Positions 60,579 to 64,000 of a DNA stretch of 64,000 nt are shown in pieces. Both the position numbers and the translations under genes were made by a program. This DNA is from Paracoccaceae bacterium (GTDB lineage: Bacteria > Pseudomonadota > Alphaproteobacteria > Rhodobacterales > Rhodobacteraceae). The stretch is from positions 248,001 to 312,000 of the forward strand of contig JANSXY010000001.1 of assembly GCA_024742695.1 (NCBI GenBank), given 5' to 3'. The notes below the pieces were generated by a model. The model was not told the origin of the DNA. It made no database searches and worked only from the letters and a program-made list of their open reading frames with translations. Position 1 is the stretch's first letter, and each line of letters begins with the position of its first letter.

Positions 60579-61973
60579 CTAGACCGGCAGATCGACCGGC
60601 GGGCGACTGAGCAGCCGCGCCAGCGTGGCCAGCGCGTGGCCGAACCTGTCGTCCGTCTCCGCGCCCGACAGCGCGATCCGCACCGCATTCGGGGCCTGCC
60701 CATGCCCCAGCGCGTATTCGTCGGCCGAGCGCACCAGCACCCCCGCCGCCTCCGCCTCGCGCGCGAAGGTCGAAGCGCGCCAACCCCGCGGCAGTCTCAG
60801 CCAAAGAAACGACAGCCCCGGCTGCCAGGACAGGTCGTAGCCGTCCAGCGCCGCCACCGCCATGTCCAGCCGCGCCGCGAAAACCTGCTGCACCGCGGCC
60901 CGGATCCGCTGCACCGCGCCGGACTCGATCAGATCGGTCGCGATCGCGGTGACCGGCCGCGACAACCCGAAATACGCGTGCTGGGCGGTCAGCCGCCCGG
61001 TTTCGCCCATGCCCGTGGGGCAAAGGATCCAGCCCAGCCGCAACCCGGCCGAGACGGTCTTGGACAGGCTCCCGACATGCCAGACCCGTTCCGGCGCCAA
61101 CGCGCGCAGCGCCGGCAGGCTGGGCCGGGCGACGGAATAGCAATCGTCGTCGATGATCTGAAGGTCATGCGCCCGCGCGACCGCCACGATCTCGTCGCGG
61201 CGGCGGGCCGACATCCGCGCGGTGGTGGGGTTCTGCGCCTCCGGCGTCAGGCAGACGATCCGCCCGCCCCAGCGCCGGCAGGCGGCATCGAGCGCGTCGG
61301 CGCGCATCCCGTCGCCGTCAAGCGCGATCGGCACCACGTCGGCCCGGACCAGCCGCGCGGCGTGCCGGATGCCGGGATAGGCCAGTTCCTCGGCGAAGAT
61401 CACCGGGCGTTCGCCGGTCAGGCAGCATTGGAACACGATGTTCAGAGCGTTCTGCCCGCCATGCGTCAGCACGAGGTCGTCGGCGCCGGCAGGGCCCAGG
61501 TCACGCTCGGCGATCAGCCCGGCGACGGCCTCGCGCGCCGGCCGGTCGCGGCGCAGGCTGGGATAGTCCAGCCAGTCGAGCGCGATCCCGTCGGCGGAGC
61601 GCCGCATCGCCTGCGCGATCGCCTCGGCCTGTCCGACATCGGGCAGTTCCGGCGAGCGCAGGTCCACCGCGCCGCCGTGCCCGCCATCGGGCACCAGCGA
61701 CTGGTCCGGCCCGATCCGCGGCTGCTGTGCGGCGACGAAGGTGCCGCGCCCGACGGCGGCCTGCAACAGCCCCTCGCCGGTGACGATCTGGTAGGCCCGC
61801 GCCACGGTGCCGGGCGTCAGCCCCAGCCGCCAGGCCATGTCGCGGACCGGCGGCAGGCGGGTGCCTTCGGCCAGCACGCCCGCGCGGATCGCCTCGCGCA
61901 GCGCATGGGCGAGCGCGAGGTACTTCGGCCCGTCGAACCGCGCGAGATCGGGCTGCCAGCTTGTATCCATCAC
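60579..61973 (-). CDS. MocR-type regulator (GntR HTH plus aminotransferase domain)
   Basis: The 464-residue protein joins an N-terminal GntR winged helix (KYLALAHALREAIRAGVLAEGTRLPPVRDMAWRLGLTPGTVARAYQ, residues 17-62) to a fold-type I aminotransferase domain, with the PLP lysine in SLSKTVSAGLRLGW near 310 and NPTT before it. MocR proteins use PLP as effector or sense amino-group metabolites, often regulating vitamin B6, taurine or GABA genes. The divergent neighbour is a small DUF1127 gene, and two palindromes lie between. ATG 61973; a second ATG follows directly. Confidence 0.88.
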   Translation of the reverse strand: MMDTSWQPDLARFDGPKYLALAHALREAIRAGVLAEGTRLPPVRDMAWRLGLTPGTVARAYQIVTGEGLLQAAVGRGTFVAAQQPRIGPDQSLVPDGGHGGAVDLRSPELPDVGQAEAIAQAMRRSADGIALDWLDYPSLRRDRPAREAVAGLIAERDLGPAGADDLVLTHGGQNALNIVFQCCLTGERPVIFAEELAYPGIRHAARLVRADVVPIALDGDGMRADALDAACRRWGGRIVCLTPEAQNPTTARMSARRRDEIVAVARAHDLQIIDDDCYSVARPSLPALRALAPERVWHVGSLSKTVSAGLRLGWILCPTGMGETGRLTAQHAYFGLSRPVTAIATDLIESGAVQRIRAAVQQVFAARLDMAVAALDGYDLSWQPGLSFLWLRLPRGWRASTFAREAEAAGVLVRSADEYALGHGQAPNAVRIALSGAETDDRFGHALATLARLLSRPPVDLPV

Positions 61974-61994
61974 AATGTTTCTCTGGACCGCTTT

Positions 61995-62047
61995 GTACAG
62001 ATATTGTACCCGTCATTCTAACGGCTCAATTCGATTGTATCAATACA
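61995..62047. promoter_or_regulatory. Two palindromic operators between mocR and the DUF1127 gene
   Basis: GTACA-GATAT-TGTAC (61995-62009) and TGTAT-CA-ATACA (62036-62047) are perfect inverted repeats with related half-sites. The first overlaps the best mocR -10 match (TACAAT on the minus strand, 62003-62008); the second lies 13 bases before the DUF1127 start. Both suit MocR binding with autorepression. Confidence 0.55.
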
Positions 62048-62060
62048 GAAAGGTGCAGCC

Positions 62061-62255
62061 ATGCGTGCGATGACCCTGACGCTCCCGTTCTTCGGACCCG
62101 CCGGCCTGTCCCCGATCGCGCTGATTCTGGGCTGGCAGGCACGGGGGGCCAGCCGCGCCGCGCTATCCCGGCTCGATGCCCGGCTTCTGGACGACGCCGG
62201 CATCAGCCCCGAGGCGGCGGCGCGAGAGGCCGCCAAACCCCTTTGGCTGGCATGA
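62061..62255 (+). CDS. DUF1127-like small protein
   Basis: The 64-residue protein ends with the DUF1127 (YjiS-like) pattern SRLDARLLDDAGISPEAAAREAAKPLW, after a hydrophobic N-terminal half. Small DUF1127 proteins affect RNA turnover, phosphate/carbon physiology or stress responses in some alphaproteobacteria; Rhodobacter sphaeroides CcaF1 is one example. AAAGGTG before the ATG is a good ribosome site. It is divergent from mocR and followed by its own terminator. Confidence 0.82.
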   Translation: MRAMTLTLPFFGPAGLSPIALILGWQARGASRAALSRLDARLLDDAGISPEAAAREAAKPLWLA

Positions 62256-62286
62256 AAACACCCCCGCCCGGTTCCGGGCGGAGGTG
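62255..62286 (-). terminator. Terminator for the 85-residue orphan gene (minus strand)
   Basis: A 13-base stem (62259-62271 with 62274-62286) with one mismatch and a 2-base loop is followed on the minus strand by TTTT. Confidence 0.7.
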
Positions 62287-62290
62287 TCGT

Positions 62291-62316
62291 GGGCCGGGCG
62301 CGCGCCCGGCCCTTTT
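62291..62316 (+). terminator. Terminator of the DUF1127 gene
   Basis: A perfect 22-base GC palindrome (62291-62312) is followed by TTTT on the plus strand. Confidence 0.75.
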
Positions 62317-62331
62317 CCGTTTCGCGGCGGC

Positions 62332-62589
62332 TCAGCCCGCGACCGCCTCGATCGCGATCGCGCGCTTCTTCAACTCGCTGTAGAGCGCGGGCAGCACCCG
62401 CGTCTGGTTGACCGCGCTGCGCAGCGCGTCGCCGATATCGTCAGTGTCATAGCGGCTGGTGACGACCCGGAACACGAGGCGCCGGGTGACGCCGTCGTCA
62501 TAGACGATCTCGATCCCGCCGGATCGGCCTTGGCGCAAACCAAGGAAATCAAAGCCCCCGGAGGAGCTGTGGTAGACAGATGGGGCCAT
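62332..62589 (-). CDS. Small protein of 85 residues, unknown function
   Basis: I do not recognise this protein. It has a Ser/Gly-rich start (SVYHSSSGGFDFLGLRQGRSGG), a beta-like stretch with charged residues (IEIVYDDGVTRRLVFRVVTSRYD) and a helical C-terminal part (IGDALRSAVNQTRVLPALYSELKKRAIAIEAVAG). There is no signal peptide or membrane helix. GAGCAG lies five bases before the ATG. It stands alone between the rpsI terminator and its own terminator, which supports a real transcript. A half-site TTAACCAT, similar to CtrA sites, lies about 40 bases upstream (62624-62631). Confidence 0.55.
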   Translation of the reverse strand: MAPSVYHSSSGGFDFLGLRQGRSGGIEIVYDDGVTRRLVFRVVTSRYDTDDIGDALRSAVNQTRVLPALYSELKKRAIAIEAVAG

Positions 62590-62714
62590 TTCGACTGCTC
62601 GATTTTTTTGTTGGCTCTGGCGGAATGGTTAACCAAGCCTTTCGGCGGGTCAATAAGGCGCCACCACACGCCCGCGTGAGCGGGTCAATCCTGCAACATG
62701 TCGAAAAGGAAAAG

Positions 62715-62740
62715 AAAACGGCCCCACGAGGGGGCCGTTT
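62715..62740 (-). terminator. Terminator of rplM-rpsI
   Basis: ACGGCCCC pairs with GGGGCCGT around a short loop, and the minus strand continues TTTTCTTTTCC. It lies about 20 bases after the rpsI stop. Confidence 0.85.
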
Positions 62741-62760
62741 CGGAAGCTTTCGGGAAGCGA

Positions 62761-63249
62761 TCAGCGCTTCGAGAACTGGAAGCTCCGGCGCGCCTTGCGC
62801 TTGCCGTATTTCTTCCGCTCCACCACCCGGCTGTCGCGGGTCAGGAAACCGGCGGCCTTCAGCGGCGCGCGCAGGCTGGGTTCGTAAAGCTGCAGCGCCC
62901 GCGAGATGCCGTGCTTGACCGCGCCGGCCTGGCCCGAAAGCCCGCCGCCCGCGACCGTCGCCATCACGTCGAACTCGCCCTCGACCCCGGCCACCGTGAA
63001 CGGCTGGCGCAGGATCATCTGCAACACCGGGCGGGCGAAGTAGACCTTCATCTCCTTGCCGTTCACCGTGACCTTGCCGGAACCCGGCTTGATCCAGACG
63101 CGGGCCACCGCGTCCTTGCGCTTGCCGGTGGCATAGGCGCGGCCCAGGCCGTCGCGCTGCGGCGCGCGCGCCGGGGCGGCCTCGGCCACGGGCGCGTCGC
63201 CGGAGACGGCCGATTTCAGCTCCTCGAGGGATTTCAGATCATCGGCCAT
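62761..63249 (-). CDS. rpsI: 30S ribosomal protein S9
   Basis: S9 lies in the small-subunit head, and its C-terminal tail reaches the P-site tRNA. The 162-residue protein has an alphaproteobacterial N-terminal extension ([15 protein letters not shown]...) before the conserved [21 protein letters not shown], then [19 protein letters not shown] and the invariant [17 protein letters not shown] end with terminal SKR. It starts one base after the rplM stop, the universal rplM-rpsI operon. Confidence 0.97.
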   Translation of the reverse strand: MADDLKSLEELKSAVSGDAPVAEAAPARAPQRDGLGRAYATGKRKDAVARVWIKPGSGKVTVNGKEMKVYFARPVLQMILRQPFTVAGVEGEFDVMATVAGGGLSGQAGAVKHGISRALQLYEPSLRAPLKAAGFLTRDSRVVERKKYGKRKARRSFQFSKR

Positions 63250-63250
63250 G

Positions 63251-63715
63251 TCACGCGCTCCGGGTGTTTTTCGGGTTCATCGACTTGACGTCGAGCACTT
63301 CGGGCTGCTGCGCCTCGTGCGGATGCTCGGCCCCGGCATAGACGCGCAGGTTCGACATCTGCTGACGGCCCAGCCGGTTGCGGGTGATCATCCGCTCCAC
63401 CGCCTTGTAGACCACGCGCTCGGGATGCGCCCCATCGAGGATCTGGGCCGCCGTGCGGCTCTTGATCCCGCCGGGATGGCCGGTGTGCCAGTAGTAGGTC
63501 TTGTCGGCCCGCTTGCGGCCGGTCATCTGCACCTTGTCGGCGTTGATGACGATCACGTTGTCGCCCATGTCCATATGCGGCGTGAAGGTCGGCTTATGCT
63601 TGCCGCGCAGGCGGTTCGCGACGATCGTGGCGAGGCGGCCGAGAACGACGCCCTCGGCATCGATCACGATCCACTTCTTCTCGATGTCCGCAGGTGTTGC
63701 GGTAAAGGTCTTCAT
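63251..63715 (-). CDS. rplM: 50S ribosomal protein L13
   Basis: L13 is an early assembly protein of the large subunit. The 154-residue protein has [29 protein letters not shown]-type sequence near 10-38, [33 protein letters not shown]-like sequence near 50-82 and the C-terminal [12 protein letters not shown]. It is first in the operon with rpsI. A TTGACC about 100 bases upstream (around 63798-63803 on the minus strand) may be the -35 box of its promoter. Confidence 0.97.
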   Translation of the reverse strand: MKTFTATPADIEKKWIVIDAEGVVLGRLATIVANRLRGKHKPTFTPHMDMGDNVIVINADKVQMTGRKRADKTYYWHTGHPGGIKSRTAAQILDGAHPERVVYKAVERMITRNRLGRQQMSNLRVYAGAEHPHEAQQPEVLDVKSMNPKNTRSA

Positions 63716-63902
63716 GTCCTGGCCCTTCGGCTGGTATTTGTCGGGGCCGATCTGGCCCGCGGTTCGGATGCGGCTGTTTCGTGGATTTCCGCGCCCCGGT
63801 CAAGGGGTAGGAGCAGAAAAGTATCGTTCTGAATCAGTGGCTTGAAGTAACGGTATTTATTTACCCCAGCCGCGACGCCCGCAAGACCGCCGGAACCGCC
63901 GG

Positions 63903-64000
63903 TTACGCGCCGGCCGGCGGGATCGAGTAGGTCAGGCTGGCACGGGCCACCGGCTCCGCCACCCCGTCGCTGTAGATCAGCACGTCGCCGACCGCCAGGA
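63903..64000 (-). CDS. C-terminal end of a probable PaaI-type (hotdog) thioesterase, cut by window edge
   Basis: The minus-strand frame that ends at 63903 reads LAVGDVLIYSDGVAEPVARASLTYSIPPAGA before its stop. The pattern G-D-x-L-I-Y-S-D-G followed by a strand ending TYSIPP resembles the C-terminal strands of PaaI/DUF4442-like hotdog thioesterases found upstream of rplM in Rhodobacteraceae. Only about 31 residues are visible, so the family call is tentative. The 187 bases between it and rplM would hold the ribosomal promoter. Confidence 0.5.
   Translation of the reverse strand, partial: LAVGDVLIYSDGVAEPVARASLTYSIPPAGA

Noticed and set aside
62611-62690. tRNA-like start (GGCGGAATGGTTAACC resembles a D-arm).
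   Set aside because: No anticodon stem, no GTTCGAATC-type T-loop and no acceptor pairing within 90 bases.

Overview
The window is a GC-rich, densely coded chromosomal segment from an alphaproteobacterium, most likely a member of the Rhodobacteraceae (Rhodobacter/Rhodovulum/Paracoccus-like). The best markers are the nifR3(dusB)-ntrB-ntrC-ntrY-ntrX run with an NtrC that lacks the sigma-54 contact loop, a fused ispDF gene, adjacent DUF6456/DUF6477 proteins, a Hint-domain protein, an MttB-family methyltransferase and a cysteine-poor ALAD. I see no phage, insertion sequence, CRISPR array, tRNA or rRNA gene.

Layout. 1-2.7 kb: end of a persulfide-dioxygenase-like hydrolase and a SulP anion transporter. 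2.7-7 kb (minus strand): FAD oxidoreductase, tsf, rpsB, a DUF2461 protein. 7-10 kb: pseudouridine catabolism (psuK, psuG), a DUF502 membrane protein and a 58-residue exported peptide. 10-13.3 kb: 3-hydroxybutyrate dehydrogenase with an unusual upstream terminator/small-RNA candidate, then a YejA-type peptide-binding protein with an entericidin-like lipoprotein and a CsbD-like protein. 13.4-17.5 kb: an XRE-cupin regulator divergent from an acyl-CoA ligase, FrnE-like protein and Bcr/CflA exporter operon. 17.6-28.6 kb: mfd, a membrane protein, hemB, a SYLF lipoprotein, a beta-hydroxyacid dehydrogenase, a penicillin-acylase relative, hflX and hfq.

27-39 kb is one co-directional minus-strand block, dusB-ntrB-ntrC-ntrY-ntrX-trkA-trkH-hfq-hflX. 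It joins nitrogen two-component regulation, potassium uptake and the Hfq RNA chaperone. 39.2-42.4 kb holds ispDF, pgpA, pncC, ratA and hpt. 42.4-44.8 kb is a LysR regulator divergent from two c-type cytochromes, with a perfect palindrome over the regulator's start codon. 44.8-51.2 kb holds lipA, a Hint protein with a structured leader, DUF6456/DUF6477, an orphan type IV pilin of lower GC and an MttB-family protein. 51.4-60 kb is mostly plus strand: guaA, a monooxygenase-like protein, an EamA transporter, a FadL-family porin, a P-loop ATPase, a MetA that carries the acetyl-CoA-type residue, a lipoprotein hydrolase, ppk2 and a TetR regulator. 60-64 kb: a degenerate aldehyde dehydrogenase fragment, a MocR regulator divergent from a DUF1127 peptide, a small orphan gene, and rplM-rpsI.

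Most of the window is ordinary core genome. The less ordinary signals are the terminator/small-RNA candidate upstream of bdhA, a three-copy intergenic repeat found only at convergent gene ends, an NtrX that also lacks GAFTGA, palindromic operators at the LysR and MocR divergent promoters, the Hint-gene leader with a CCUCC apical loop, and the orphan pilin.
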